The translations under genes were made by a program, and so were the position numbers. Positions 11,657-24,100 of a stretch of 64,000 nt of DNA are shown piece after piece. The stretch spans positions 1,736,001-1,800,000 of the forward strand of contig OZ218950.1 of NCBI GenBank assembly GCA_965112735.1, read 5' to 3'. The notes beneath the pieces were generated by a model that worked only from the letters and a program-made list of their open reading frames with translations, ran no database searches and was not told where the DNA came from. Position 1 is the first letter of the stretch; each line of letters starts with the position of its first letter. Origin of the DNA: Phaeosaccion multiseriatum (lineage: Eukaryota; Ochrophyta, other classes).

Positions 11657-13863
11657 TCATCTTGAGACGCATCGCACCGTCGCTGCAGCAATGGGCACTC
11701 CTGTGGGCACCGGGCCCACCCAAGTCCGCTTCGGCCGCCTGAGGCTCCTCAGCAGCTGGGCCTCGAAGAGACTCACCACAGCCGGGCACTTGTCCAAAGC
11801 GAGCAGGAATGCCTCCTTCTGGATCTCTCGCCTGCTGCTGCCGCTGCTGCTGCTGCTGCTGTTGCCACTGCTACCGCCTGGCCCTGCCGGGGAAGTTAGT
11901 ACTCCGGCCTTCGCTGCTGGCGACGAAGCCGGATCTCCGTTCTCGAGAGGTCTCACGCCCCCCCCCCCTCCTCCTCCTCCTCCTCCTCCTCCTCCTCCTC
12001 CTCCTCCTCCTCCTCCTCCTCCTCCTCCTCCTCCTCCTCCTCCTCCTCCTCCTCCTCCTCCTCCTCCTCCTCCTCCTCCTCCTCCTCCTCCTCCTCCTCC
12101 TCCTCCTCCTCCTCCTCCTCCTCCTCCTCCTCCTCCTCCTCCTCCTCCTCCTCCTCCTCCTCCTCCTCCTCCTCCTCCTCCTCCTCCTCCTCCTCCTCCT
12201 CCTCCTCCTCCTCCTCCTCCTCCTCCTCCTCCTCCTCCTCCTCCTCCTCCTCCTCCTCCTCCTCCTCCTCCTCCTCCTCCTCCTCCCCATGCGACCCCTC
12301 CACTCGCCCCTCCTCCTCCCTTGCTCTTGCCCTTCCTGCTACTGCCAGTAGAAGAGTGCTCTGCCTTGAAGCTTCCCCCTCCAGCGGTGGGCAACTCCAG
12401 CAGGAAGCAGTGCCGCACCATGGTGGCAATCTCATGGATCTCTCTCTCGTTGCTTGCACATAAGGTCATCATTCGGATCACCGCCGTTGCATCTACTTGT
12501 CCCCCGCCGTCTTCCTCACCACCACCACCACCACCACCACCACCACCACCACCACCACCATTGTCTCCGTCTGCTGCCATCTCCCTCTCCTGCCGAGTCA
12601 TTCCTGCTGCTCGTTTGTACGCAGCTCTTTCTGCCACCATATCGACGTAAAATGTCGCATACAAGTCAAACACCCCACACAGCTTGTCGATCACATGCTC
12701 ATTGGGAAGCGCGAGTAACCTCAGGCACGCCAACACGTCCACCCAGTTGATGAACTCCTGAGACCGCCGCCGCCGCTGCTGCTGCTGCCGCTCCTTATCC
12801 ACTGATAATGACGATGATGACTGACCAACAATGCTGCCGCTACCACCACCACCACGACCACTACCACGGGTACTACCCCCGCCACTACTTGTCCTGCCCC
12901 GCATCATCGACGCCGACTTGGCCCTGTTGCTCCTGCTGGTGATGTTGACTGAGCTGCTATCTACAAAGTAGCAAAAGAGCCCGTCGAGGTCGCTAGATGG
13001 GAAGGTGCCCGCCTGCGTCATGAGCACCACTCTTCGGAAGACCTCCTTATCCACCATATGCCCGCAAATGTGACCCCGACCCACTCCCTCCGGCCCTGAA
13101 GCGGCCTCCGCTGCGGCGGCTTTGAAGGTCCTGCCCAGCTCCCATATGCCTCTCAATGCCTCACAGTTGGCATTGGTGGAAGAGGTCGCGAAGGAGCCCG
13201 AGGCCGTCGCAGTAGACGCGGCGCACGATGATACATCTCTACCACCGCCGCCACCACCACCACCACAAGCACCACCGCCACCGCTCGCAGCAACGGAGGA
13301 AGCCGTGGCGGCGCACCCGCTGTACACCATCCGCAGCACCTCCCACTTGCCAACATCGGCCTCGCTCTGGCGCTGCAGTGCCGTGTTGAGGCGTTTGGCG
13401 GCCGAGAACTTCTCAATGGGAGTTACTCCACTCGGGCTGGACATGTACATGAGATCACCCCTCATCTGTCCGTGGCTCTCGTCCAAGGGCCGCGAGGTGC
13501 GCTTGTGGTGCCGCCCGCTCCCTCCCGTGGTGTTGGGACGCGTGGTCATGAACGTGTCCCAATCCAAGTCGACTTCAAAGTCGTCGCCATTGCTGCTGTT
13601 GTTGTTGTTGTGGTGGTGGTGGTGGTTGCTGTTGTTGTTGCTGCTGGTCTTACTCATTCCCTTGCGGGCCCTACTCCTCGTCCTGCTCCTCCCCCCCGCG
13701 GTCTCTGCCCGGCCCTCCAGGACAGTGTTCCTCTCGAGGTATGCGAAGATATGCCTCTCTCGATCCGCCGTTCTCTGCATTCGCTCGGGGATGAGAGTGT
13801 GCGGTGCAGAGGCCACAGGCAGGTCTGTGTTTACGGTTGTCTCCAAGTCATACTGTGCACACA

Positions 13864-13924
<61 letters not shown>

Positions 13925-14867
13925 ACACGCACACACACACACACACACACACATACACACACGCACGCACGCAGGCACGCACACACACATGCATCAACGC
14001 GACGGTGAGGAGGGGGGGGGGGGGGAGATAAGGCGTACATAGAGAGAGGGGCCAACGTCATGACCAGAGAGCAAAGGGGAGGGGTCGACATGCAGCATTG
14101 GGTGCCATGCCTTCCTCTTGTGGCGAGAGGGGCGTCACGCTGGTAATAACCGAAAAGAGCAGCGGTGAGGCAAAGGAAGCTCCTTGCCACTGGAGATGCA
14201 ATAAAGGGGGGATGGAAGAGCTGCGAGTGCTACAGAAGTAAGCAAGAAGAACGAGAAGCAGGGTGTCTCTTACCCAGGGAGCTGGCTGAAGCTTTTTCTG
14301 GGCCGATCCGTGTGGATGGGAGGCGTTCTCTGGCCAGCTCTTGGGCGTGGTAAAGGAGGAAGGATTTGACACCGTGCGTGACTGCAGTGGCAGCGCCCAC
14401 TCGTTGATAAGCAGCTCCTCAGCGTAGCAGTCCTGCGGTCTAGTCTTGCCGGTGCGACTTCCCACCGCCCGTCGAATCATTTGCATGGTGCCTCGGCTGC
14501 CGTACCTACTCGTTGCCGCGAGCGGGGTGCACGCCGAGTACTCTGTCTTGTTCTCATAACCAAAGTACCAGGGCCGCCTCTCGCCGTAATCAATGCTGTG
14601 CTGCACTTCCACAGTGGCCTGTCTCGGCACTACGACTGATCCGTTCCCTCTCACAACAATGCAATCATCCCAGCTTATGTGCGGTCCTTTGTGCTGCTCC
14701 TGCTCGTTCCCGGTCATGCTCTTCCGGCCGCGCCGCTTGGTACCTTTCTTGGCGAGGCTGTGGGAGTAGCCCACGCCGTACAGCTGCGCGACTTGTTGCC
14801 TTCGCTGCATCGTGGCCGAGAGCCCCGGCCCTCCACCTGCTGTCTCAGGTTGCATTGTTGCCGACAT
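11657..14867 (-). CDS. EF-hand-superfamily-like protein with a very long polyglycine insert
   Basis: Two exons: 14867-14274 and 13852-11657, about 929 aa; the junction is phase 0 (donor GTAAGA, acceptor GTGCACAG). ATG at 14867. The N-terminal exon holds a conserved-looking stretch near GERRPWYFGYENKTEYSA. The middle has a block near GQMRGDLMYMSSPSG. The C-terminal half alternates helical stretches typical of EF-hand proteins (INWVDVLACLRLLALP, IDKLCGVFDLY, KEAFLLALDKCPAVVSLFEA), but the acidic Ca-binding loops are not intact. Between them the (GGA)n tract encodes about 105 consecutive glycines. The intron carries a long (GT)n tract. I cannot name the family: EF-hand-like is a helix-pattern judgement. 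The polyglycine run may be real protein or part of an undetected intron. Confidence 0.6.
11958..12286. repeat. (CTC)n/(GAG)n trinucleotide tract of about 110 units, coding
   Basis: This is the longest pure trinucleotide tract in the window. It is open in all six frames. In the frame of the surrounding minus-strand gene it reads GGA, so glycine. Confidence 0.95.
13862..13977. repeat. (AC)n dinucleotide tract in an intron
   Basis: The tract of CA dinucleotides with some CG and TA interruptions lies immediately upstream, in the sense of the minus-strand gene, of the acceptor at 13853. Confidence 0.9.
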
Positions 14868-15208
14868 CGTTCCCGCTGCTACAGCTTCTCTTATTGCTGC
14901 CTACAGAGACCACTGCCCTCCTTCAATGGCCCTCATTTGTCCTTGGTTTGGGTTCGGGGCAAACAAATCCACGATTATAAAACGCCAAAAATCAACTGAA
15001 AGTCAAACTCAATTTAGGGACCAGGAGTACAGGAGCACCGAAGTGGGCCGTCCTCTAGACACGCTCATCGAAAGGTGTGGTACTTGTGCCCCTCTCGACG
15101 CAGCACAGTGGCAATAGCCAGCCATGAGTGAGTTAGGCAGCAGCACCAGCAGCAGCAGAGCATAGCACCCTATAGCTCGAGCTGTTTGCTTTTGGCTCAC
15201 ACTCTGAT
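14868..15208. other. Intergenic spacer, no gene
   Basis: It separates the start of the EF-hand-like gene from the stop of the uL23m gene; both are on the minus strand. It should hold the promoter of the former and the 3' UTR of the latter. No ORF with a recognisable domain. Confidence 0.45.
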
Positions 15209-16782
15209 CTATTTCCAAACATTGTCCACGAAGAACACGAACGCCTCCTTGTAGTTCGGTTTTCTGTAGTAGCGGTATCCCGATTTACCTGCGGGAGGGG
15301 GAGTGAGTGAGTGAGTGAGTGAGTGAGTAAGTGAGGGGGAGAGGGAGGGGGGGTCAGTCTGGGAGTCAGTGAGTGAGTGAGTGAATGGGAAGGCCTCAGC
15401 AGCAACAGCAGTGCATATAGCAGAGTCAAAGAGACCATTTCAACCCCAGAGATTCGTGAGAAGAGGAGAGTTGGGTCTCCGAGGTTGGTGAGAAGAGAAG
15501 AGAAGAGATGGGCCGGCCCAACCGCCAGCAACAACAACAACATCACACAATCCTTCCTCAAAGGGTCGAGAGGCAAACAGATCGACTGGATCGGACTCGT
15601 CTCGTTGCCCTCGCCTGTGGACAAACCCTCCCCGCCTTTTCTCTCCTCACTCCCTCCAGTCCCCCCTCCCCCACCCTTCTCGCTGCCCACCTCTGAAGCG
15701 CTTCCTCTGCCCGGCAACGTTTTTGGTCCTGACCTCCCTAACGTTCAGGTTGTATATCTGCGACGAACGAACGAACACACGAAGGCACACGCAACGACAA
15801 GGTGATGATATATGCATGTGTAAGGCGAAGGCGCTCTGTTGCTCAGAGCTACGAAGGCAGGCAGGCAGGCTGGTGTCCAAGCCTTGAAGCGAAAAGAAGA
15901 AACAGTAAGTATCTTCTTCGTCCGAAGAGTCTGTGTATCTATCTTTGTCGCGTATTGCGGAGGTGTGTGGAAGCGAAGTTTGCCGACTTCGGGCACGTCG
16001 CTCGCTCAGTTCGATCATCGGACAACATCGGCAACACCCACACCGCCAGTGCTTCGCTACTCTTCGAGAGAGAAAGGAAAGAACCCTGATCAGCGAGAGA
16101 GGACGACGACGACAAACTGGCCGGTGGATCGAGACCCGATTCATGCCAACTGCGATTGTCCTCGCCTCCAGCGCCGCCCTCCACACGTCTGGCTTCGTCA
16201 CCGCTACCCCATTACCCCAACTCAACTACCCACCTTGGTCAGGTACTCCTTGACGTCCCACTTGGTCATCTTGGGAGGCACTCTGAATTTCGCCACCGGC
16301 CGGCCCTTAGTGGGGGGGCTCACCAGTCTCATGAACATGTTCGGGAACCACACCTTCGCCCCTCTCGAGCTAAGGCCTTGGAGGCCCGTGTGGCCTCCTG
16401 TCATTCCTGCTGAGTTGCTCTCCTCTCCTGTTGTGGACGCTGGTGCTGCTATTGGTGGTGTGGACGAAACTGATGATGGTGATGATGATGATGATGTGGA
16501 TAGCATTCTCTTCTTCAAAACTCCATTGAGACCAGCCATAAAGCCCGTCCTCAGTGAAGGAGGCAAAGAAGGAGACGAGGACTGCGCACCATGCTGGTGC
16601 TCGCTTGCTCTCCCTCCTCCTCCTCCACTGCTACTGCTTTTCGTGCCGTTGATACAAATACGGCAGTATGTCCCTGATTGAAACCGTCTTCCCCCTGTCG
16701 CTGCGCCTATTGCGGCACTCGATGCTTGCCTTCGCAGTCCAGAAGATAGCCTCTGGCGCAGGGCAATCGCCATCCCAATCAT
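15209..16782 (-). CDS. MRPL23: Mitochondrial large-subunit ribosomal protein uL23m
   Basis: Three exons: 16782-16234, 15757-15691 and 15288-15209; about 231 aa. ATG at 16782. The family core starts near residue 150 (WFPNMFMRLVSPP, AKFRVPPKMTKWDVKEYL). It crosses the first intron into IYNLNVREVRTKNV and the second into the last exon (YYRKPNYKEAFVFF), as in L23 proteins that line the exit tunnel and contact 23S rRNA. The N-terminal part (MAIALRQRLSSGLRRQASSA) is Arg/Ser-rich, lacks acids and fits a mitochondrial presequence. A Ser/Gly-rich linker of about 90 residues follows. All splice sites are GT-AG (GTGGGT, GTGGGC) and phases match (0, then 1). The second intron has an ACTC tract just before its acceptor. 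The gene is head-to-head with Rrp40. Confidence 0.9.
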
Positions 16783-17018
16783 CTTTGCCCCTGTTCGTTA
16801 CTCAAGCTCCTTTTTCCCCAGCTCCAAGTGCACGCGTAAATAGATAGACAGACTCCTTCTCCGCTTCGCGCAAGGCGCGACAACAGATAGCTGAGGGGAG
16901 GCAGCTCTTAAGACAGAGGGAGATGGAGGAAAAAGGAGAAAAAATCCGAGTTGGAGTTTCAGCTCCTGCGGCCCTCCCCTTCTTCCCTTTTCCAGACTCT
17001 ACTTGTAGTAGCTTCGTG
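16783..17018. promoter_or_regulatory. Short divergent promoter region, uL23m / Rrp40
   Basis: Only 236 bp separate the two start codons (140 bp if Rrp40 starts at its upstream in-frame ATG at 16923). The genes most likely share a bidirectional promoter. No TATA-like element was recognised. Confidence 0.45.
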
Positions 17019-18023
17019 ATGGAAGACGACGGCAGCGCGGATGGGGGCCAGGCAGAGGCGCTTAGCTTCCTGGATCAGGTCACAAAGGTGAGGAACCATC
17101 CTGCAGAGAGAGAGAGGCCTTGCCGCTCTCACCAGAGAGTGTCTTTTTTAACTTTTTCCCTCTTCGCCCTCTCGCCCTCTCGCCCGCAGATGGTGCAGTT
17201 CGAGCCTTCGGTAGTAATCCCGGGCGACGACGTGACGGCCCGGGTAACGCTCACGGGAGGAAAGCAGCTGCGCCTGGGGCCCGGGCTTCTCATGAAGGGA
17301 GAGAGGGTCGTGGCCACCCGTGCGGGGATGCTGCGCTTCAAATCTAAGAGGACCTTCTGGGTGGAGTCCAATCAGAAGCGATACGTGCCCCGCGCGGAAG
17401 ATCAGGCATGTCAGCTGTCAACTCTGCTCTCTCTCTCTCTCGGGACGTACTGCCTGCCTTCTGCAGCTGCCTCTGGCTATGTGCATTATTATTTACGCCT
17501 ATCGTGTGTTTGTGTCAACACACTCAGGCTGCGATGTTATTCGTACTTACCCTAGTCTTCCCTTCCCGTCCCGTCTATCCATATCCAAGCACAGGTGATT
17601 GGCGTGGTGGAGGACCGCGTCGGAGACTACTATCGCGTGGGTGTGTGGGGTACCTCCCCCACGCTCCTGCCCCTCATGGCTTTTGATGGGGCCACCAAAC
17701 GCAACAAGCCCAACTTGCGCGCGGGTTCCCTGGTGTTCTGCAGGGTAGTCAACGCCAGCAAGGTGGGTTGGGGGTGTGGAGAGGAGGGGCGGGAGGGACT
17801 ACACTCACCTCGCTGGCGCTCTTTGTACGGACATAGGCCCTTTTCCCTTTTGAGTGAAGCCTACGAGGCATGTGTGAGGTGTTGTGCAATCTCCCTCGGT
17901 GGTGTCAGGTCTACGTGGGAAAGCTCCTCTCTCTCTAGCTCGCCCACTCTTGTCTCTTTCTCTCCCTCAAATACACACAACCCACGCTCCCTCCTCCTCC
18001 TCCTCCTCCTCCTCCTCCTCCTC

Positions 18024-18064
<41 letters not shown>

Positions 18065-18907
18065 GGTGCTACTGCGGCTCTGCTCGTGCTTCCGCAGGAC
18101 ATGGAGCCCGAGCTGACATGTTGTGCGGGGGCATCGTCAGCCAACAAGAAGGACTGGATGACAGGCGAGGCCATCTATGGAGAGCTTAGAGGAGGGCTGA
18201 TGATGAGATGCAGGTAAGTCAACAAGGGGAGGGAGGAATTGGAGGGAGGGAGGGAGGGAGGGAGGGAGGGGGTGACTGTCTCACTGACTGAGTCAGTGGG
18301 CGCGTGTGGGAGGGAGGGAGCGGGCGAGGCGAGAGAAGGGGCGAGGCTTGCATCGATCGACTCGGCTGTGATTTACGCCACTTGTGATTCACGCCAGAGC
18401 AAGACGGCGCAGCACGATGATAGAGAGACAAGAAGCGGGAACATGAGGGAAGGGAGAGAGAGAGCGGCGAGAGTGAAACGGACTTAGCAGGCGCCTCATC
18501 CTCCCCTCTTTCTCTGTCGAATCAGCCTGTGTCCTCAGTTTTTACATCTCCTCCTCCTCCTCTTCATCTTCTTCCCCCTCCCCCTCCTCCTCCTCCTCCT
18601 CCTCCTCCTCCTCCTCCTCCTCCTCCTCCTCCTCCTCATCCCCCCCCCCTCCAGCGCAATGCACGCCCGGAGCATGCTCAGGCCTGACTGTGTGGTGCTC
18701 AATGCCCTCGGCCGGCGCATCCCCTTCGAAGTGGTGATTGGTCTGAATGGCGCCTTTTGGGTCAACGCAAAGGAAACACGGCACGTGGTGGCCCTGGCCA
18801 ATGCCATTCTCAACGCGGATGTGATGGATGACGCGGAGACTGAGGCGATGGTGGAGAGACTGTGGAGAGAGCTACTGAAGAAGGATAAGGAGGAGAGCAG
18901 CGGCTAG
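17019..18907 (+). CDS. RRP40: RNA exosome cap subunit Rrp40 (EXOSC3)
   Basis: Five exons: 17019-17087, 17190-17405, 17595-17762, 18098-18213 and 18655-18907; about 273 aa, close to human EXOSC3 (275). The in-frame ATG at 16923 would add 32 residues with no parallel in the family, so 17019 is preferred. The order is an N-terminal domain (VVIPGDDV..RVTL), an S1 domain (RYVPRAEDQ joined to VIGVVEDRVGDYYRV, then AFDGATKRNKPNL, a family hallmark), MEPELTC, and a C-terminal KH domain (MLRPDCVVLNALGRRIPFEVVIGLNGAFWVNA). Rrp40 is part of the S1/KH cap that feeds RNA into the exosome, in nucleus and cytoplasm. Intron 2 has a GC donor (CAG|GCATGT); the family alignment fixes this junction. Introns 3 and 4 carry CTC/GTC tracts next to the acceptors. 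Confidence 0.93.
18554..18654 (+). repeat. (CTC)n tract serving as polypyrimidine tract of an acceptor
   Basis: The CTC array followed by a C run ends in CCTCCAG at 18654, the acceptor of the last Rrp40 exon. A second such tract, (CTC)n followed by (GTC)n at about 17993-18062, precedes the previous exon. Confidence 0.85.
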
Positions 18908-20384
18908 GGCTGACGGGGGATGGCAGCTGACGGACAGACGGATGGCAGCCAATGGGATGGAGGGAGAAGATGGCAGCTGACGGACAGACGGGCGGATGGA
19001 GGAATGGCAGCCAACTGGAATGCACAAGCAAACCATGCAGCTGATGAGGCACATGGAAAACGGGGGGGGTCAGCGGTTTGGCTCCAATCGTTCGCTTCAG
19101 CCAGCCCCATGCCACACAAGGCCGCCAGGAGGTGGAGCTGCAAGTGGGACACTGAGGCTACGGTATACAGGGTATGTGCCAACGCACAGCAACACCCAGA
19201 CAGAGGCCTCTTTCTTCACGGCGCTTAGACGAGGATGGAGGGGAGGGGGGCTCTGCTCTGCCTGGTGCTCTCATACACGCATGCCCTTGGCCACACTCGC
19301 CCCGCCCCGCCCCTTCTTCTGGTATCGTATATGTGTAGTGTGTGTATGCCTGCGAAGTGCCCCAGTTGGTGTTACAGCACGCACGCACGCAGGCACACAC
19401 ACACACGAGTGGGAGTGGGTTGGTCGACGAGGCGTGGCGTCAGAGTGTCGCGCTGATTGATGGCCAAGGCTGAACTTGGAAATGTGTTCCCGTGTGGGGT
19501 GTGCCCAACGGTGGGTGGATGGATACACACGCGTGCACGCAGGCACGTCGACCTGCCATAAGGCGGAGGCGGAGACGGAGAGGAGAAGCGCGTCGGACCC
19601 AATGGAATGAGTGAGTGAGTGAGTGAGTGAGAACCTCTACACTGTCACTGGGGGCAGTTCCACCCCTCCCCTCGGAGTGAGAGAGAGAGACAGAGGGTAG
19701 GCATGATGTTTCGTTTGTCCTGACGCCAGGCACTAAGTACATGGCCATCGCCTAGAAGGAAGGCCAGAGGGTGGCGCTTGCGTCTGGCGGAGGAGGGTCT
19801 GTATGTAACGTCCACTCGCGGAATCGTGCATGTGGACCCACCTATGCTTCTGTGGGTCTTGCTTGCTTAGAGGAAGAACTTCTTCCAGTACTTGTGTACT
19901 TCCTCCAATCTTGCAAGAAGTACAGAGGCTGACGAAGGTCGCCACGCACAACGACGCGAGTGGAGGATGCCAACGGCAAGCACAGGAGATTGTGGTACTT
20001 AGAAGCCCACCCCCGATTCAAGGGTCACACCAAACACGTCAAGCCCCCTTCCTCCCGACAAAAGGGGCACAACGAACGATGTTTTTTTTCCATGACATTT
20101 TTACGTTAAGAATAGCAATTCTTGTTGTATGATATCCCCACCCACGCACTTAAGTATGGGTAAGTACCTATTTGTTGAAGGAAAAGGAGAGGGAGTACGT
20201 CAAAACGCCAAACGCGTCCGACGTGAAACAGTCGGCTACCTACTTTCAACACCCCGCACATACCACAGCTACCCATATGCCTACACCCTGCCCTCCCCTC
20301 CCCTTGGGCCTTCACCCTGCCCTGCTCTACCCATACCATCCTCTACCCTGTCCTTGTGCCGCTCACCCATACCCACTACTATAT
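18908..20384. other. 1.5-kb spacer, no gene recognised
   Basis: It lies between the convergent ends of Rrp40 and the Rab-SH2 gene. It contains a duplicated 20-24-bp unit around GGCAGCTGACGGACAGACGG at 18920-18995, CA/GT tracts near 19380-19410 and a GAGT tract near 19607-19630. The open frames here are short and lack domains. A non-coding transcript or a small unrecognised gene cannot be excluded. Confidence 0.4.
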
Positions 20385-21148
20385 CTACCAACGGTGCTCC
20401 GAAAGCGGGAAAGCGGCGCGCATTTCAAGGGCACCTCTTCTTCTCGCCGCCGCCCCTGCACCCCCCGTCCCATCCCTTCCTCCTCCCCCTCCCATCATTC
20501 CCATCTGCTCGGCCACTTGCAGCTCCCGCACCAGGCCACTCCAGGTGATGCCCAGCTCATGGAGACGCAACTCCAGCTCCAACACCGCAGCCTTCGCAGC
20601 AGAGGCGACAGAGCCAGCAGAGGCAGCACATGTCTCCCTTGGTAGAGTTTCCCACCTCGCTTCAACACCACGACCGTCGTGATCATCTTCATCGTCAAGG
20701 TCAGTAAAGTCTTCATCCAGGTCGCCAAACTCGGTGCCACACAGGACGTAATCCACCGCCATGCTGCCCACCCGCGCCAGCCCTTCGGCTGTAAACTCCA
20801 TGCCGAGCTCCCTCCACTCCTCTTTCTCCTTCTGCTGCTGCCCCTCCTCCTTCTGCTGCTGTCCCTGCTCCTGCTGCTGTTCCTGCTGCCACAGCTGCTC
20901 TGCGCCAGAGCAAAGGTGCTCCTCAAGAGAGACAGCCTCGGCCAGCAGGTGGTGGCACTGCTGCCTCAGGGCGACCAAGAGCGACTCCTCCTCCCTCGAC
21001 TCGGTCGGCACCGCTAACCCAGTCCCTTCCACATCGCCGGCCGGCAGAGGTAAGTCGTCCTCTGTGTGGACTGCGTCCCCTCCATTCTGATGAGTATCGC
21101 CATCGGCCGCCCCTCCGGCTGCTCCGTTCGATGTTGCCGTACCACCAA

Positions 21149-21193
<45 letters not shown>

Positions 21194-24100
21194 ATGAGGA
21201 TGGTGGTGGTGGCGCTGGTGGTGGTGGTGCTGCTACTACTTCCAACGCTCCTCCTCCTCCTCCTCCTCCTCCTGCTGCTGCTCCTGCTGGCGGGGGCTGA
21301 TGGAGCAGTAATAGCTGGATGAGGTTTTGCTCTACGACGGGCAGGAACAAGGCCACGCCCTCTCTCACACGGGCCAGGCGCTCACCGAGGGAAAGCTCCC
21401 CTTGTCCTGACTCCTTCAAAGACAGGAGAGAAGGGAGGGCCACTGATCCAACTTCACCACCGCCTGTCTCACCGCATCTTCCTCTTCCTCCCCCTCCTCC
21501 TCCTCCTCCTCCTCCTCCTCCTCCTGCTGCTGCTGCTCCTACTCCTGCTGCTGCTGCTGCTGCTTCTGCTACTCTATTGCCGCTACTGGTGAACGTCCGC
21601 CGACCCTTCATCAGTGCCTCTACACCGCCGCCTCTTTCATTCAAACTGGTGCCATTCCTCCCTCGCAGCATCTCCGATGGGACCTTGCCAACCGAAGAGG
21701 AAGACACCGATGAGGAGGATGATATCGTCCCTGCACCTGAGCCTTGAGGGAGAGAGCTCTTCTTCCCGGCTGCAAATAGCGGTACTGACACCTGCCCCTT
21801 CTTCTTCATGGCTACCGACCACGCATCTCTCCTCCCCCCCTTCACCTTGGTCTCCAAGTGTAACGCTTGGCCTCTCTCCCTCTCCCTCTCCCTCTCCCTC
21901 TCGCTATCCCTATCCCTTCCCCTCTCCCTTTCCCTCTGCTCCCTGTCTCCACCCTGCTGCTGCCCCTTCTCTCCCACCCCTCTTGTTCTATCGTAGTCTC
22001 CGCCTCCTCCGGACGTGAGCACCGTCATTTCAGACGGAACGACGCTTCCCTCTCCATCTGATGTCCCGCGCCTTTCCTTCCCCTGTCTACCCTCCCTCTC
22101 CTCTTCCTCAACTTCTCTTTCTGAATTGTTCTCCCCAACCGCTTCCTCCTCCCTCTCCCCCTCCTCCTCCTCCTCCTCCTCCTCCTCCTCCTTCTGCCCC
22201 TCAGCGTCTTCTTTTCTCGCGTCTTCGATGGGCACATACCTTCGTCCTTCCCTCCTGAAACGTATTGGAAACATGGCAACCTTACTCACTTTCGAATTCA
22301 GCAGCTCCTCTAACGTGGGGAAAAGCCCCAACCTTCCCCGCTCGTCGGTAAAATAGCCATTCTCGTACACAAGAATGACGTGCCGAATGCCGCTGTCCCC
22401 TCCTCCCCCGTCCGCCGTAGCAGCCATCTGACCGAAGGAGCCTTGCCTATTGAGTCGACTTCCGCCATTCCTTCCATCAGCCCCTCCACCCCCGCCCCCG
22501 CTCCCACCCACACCCACACCCGCACCGCCCCCCCTACCCCTCCTCCCTTTCCCTCCTTGTGCCTCCTTCTGCGAAGCTGCAGCGGCAGAGGAGGAGGTAG
22601 CGGTTGGAGGTGGCTTCTTGGCAATGAAGCTCAGCACAAACTCAGTAGGGCTCTTCCTTCTCAGCAGGAAGGTGCCCTCCGGTCTCCCGCCGCCCTCGAG
22701 CAACAGTCCCTCGGCCTCTTCTCTGCTCAGCCAGCCTCCAAAGTACTGCCAGCCCGCGTCTGACCCCGCTCCTGCTGCTGCTGCCCCTCCTGCTGCTGCG
22801 CCCTCTCTCCTCCCTCGTGCCTCCTCCCCGCCCTCCTCGCTCGAGGGCCCCGTGGAGAGAGGCTGGACGCCCTGCTCCAGTGCCCGCCAAAACAAGACCT
22901 CTAAGCCTCGCTCGTTGACTGCCACTGCGGAAGGACTACCCACGGGAGCGGTCGATGTGGTGGTGGTGGTGGTGGTGGTGGTGGTGGTGGTGGTGGTGGT
23001 GGTGGAGGAGGAGGAGGGGGAGGAGAAGAGCGTACGCTTCAAGCCGACGGGCAGCGGATCAGGCCTTGGTGGTGATATAGTAGCAGCAGCTGCTGCAGGA
23101 TTTGGTGATACGCCTTGAAGGCTGTCCAGCTCCTCCTGCTGCTGTCTGAGACGCTCGTTGCGCTGCTTCATCATGAGCGAGTAAAGCACGCGCATGACTT
23201 CAGATACCGACAACTGGCGACTGAGCACACCACTGATCCTCTCTGCTTGACTTTCTTCATCATCCCAATCGCCCCCCCCCTGGCCCGTCCCACTCGGCTT
23301 GGATCCACCGCTGCCGCGGCGAGAGCCACCAGCGCCACCAGCGCCAGGGGCACTAGAGCCACCGGCGTAGCTTCCCCAACCTCCTCTCCTCCTCCGGCCG
23401 ATGTCGTAATCACCGAGAGACTCATTCCCCACCGTACTGTGCCACTTGCCTGAGAAGGCCGCGGCGGTGGTATAGGCGTTGAGCGCCTTCTTGCCCGCCA
23501 CGTACATGTCGGCCAAGTCCGCCTTGTGCGCTAGGAGCATCTTGACAGCTGTGGGGGGTAGGTGGGGGAGAAGGGCAGAGTGCCACTCGTCGACGGCACG
23601 GAGGCTGTGGCTGCTGGAGAGGTCGAAGACAAAGCAGACGGCGGCAGCTGCCGACCCCAGCAGGCCGTGCTGACACGCCGGGCTGTTAAGTTCGCTGGCC
23701 GACACGTCCCAGAGGTGCATCAGCACCTTCCTACTACTGCTGCCTTTGCCATTGCCAGTGTCGTTGCTGTTGCGATTGTCCCCCCTTCGGCCGCTATTCT
23801 TGTCGCTGCTGTGATCCAGGAGCGGGAAGTGCTCCTGGGGAATAATAGTCACGACATCAAAGCCTGTCAAAGAGAAGGAATGGGATAGTAAGAGATAGTG
23901 CGGGACACTGAGACATGGGGGGACGGAGAACGCAACACGGCACCGCCCTTTTTCCTTCTTCCTCCTTCCTTCCTCGCTTCCCCCGTCAACCTCTCTTCTC
24001 TCCCTTACCCTGAGTTGGTACGTAGTCATATTGGAACGACTGATTGGTCAACCTGCGCACTAGACTGGTCTTTCCCACTCCCGGGCCTCCCACGAGCAAA

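Noticed and set aside
11809-12459. Poly-Leu, poly-Arg, poly-Pro and poly-Glu ORFs over the (CTC)n tract
   Set aside because: A pure trinucleotide repeat is open in all six frames; only the minus frame with normal flanking protein was kept.
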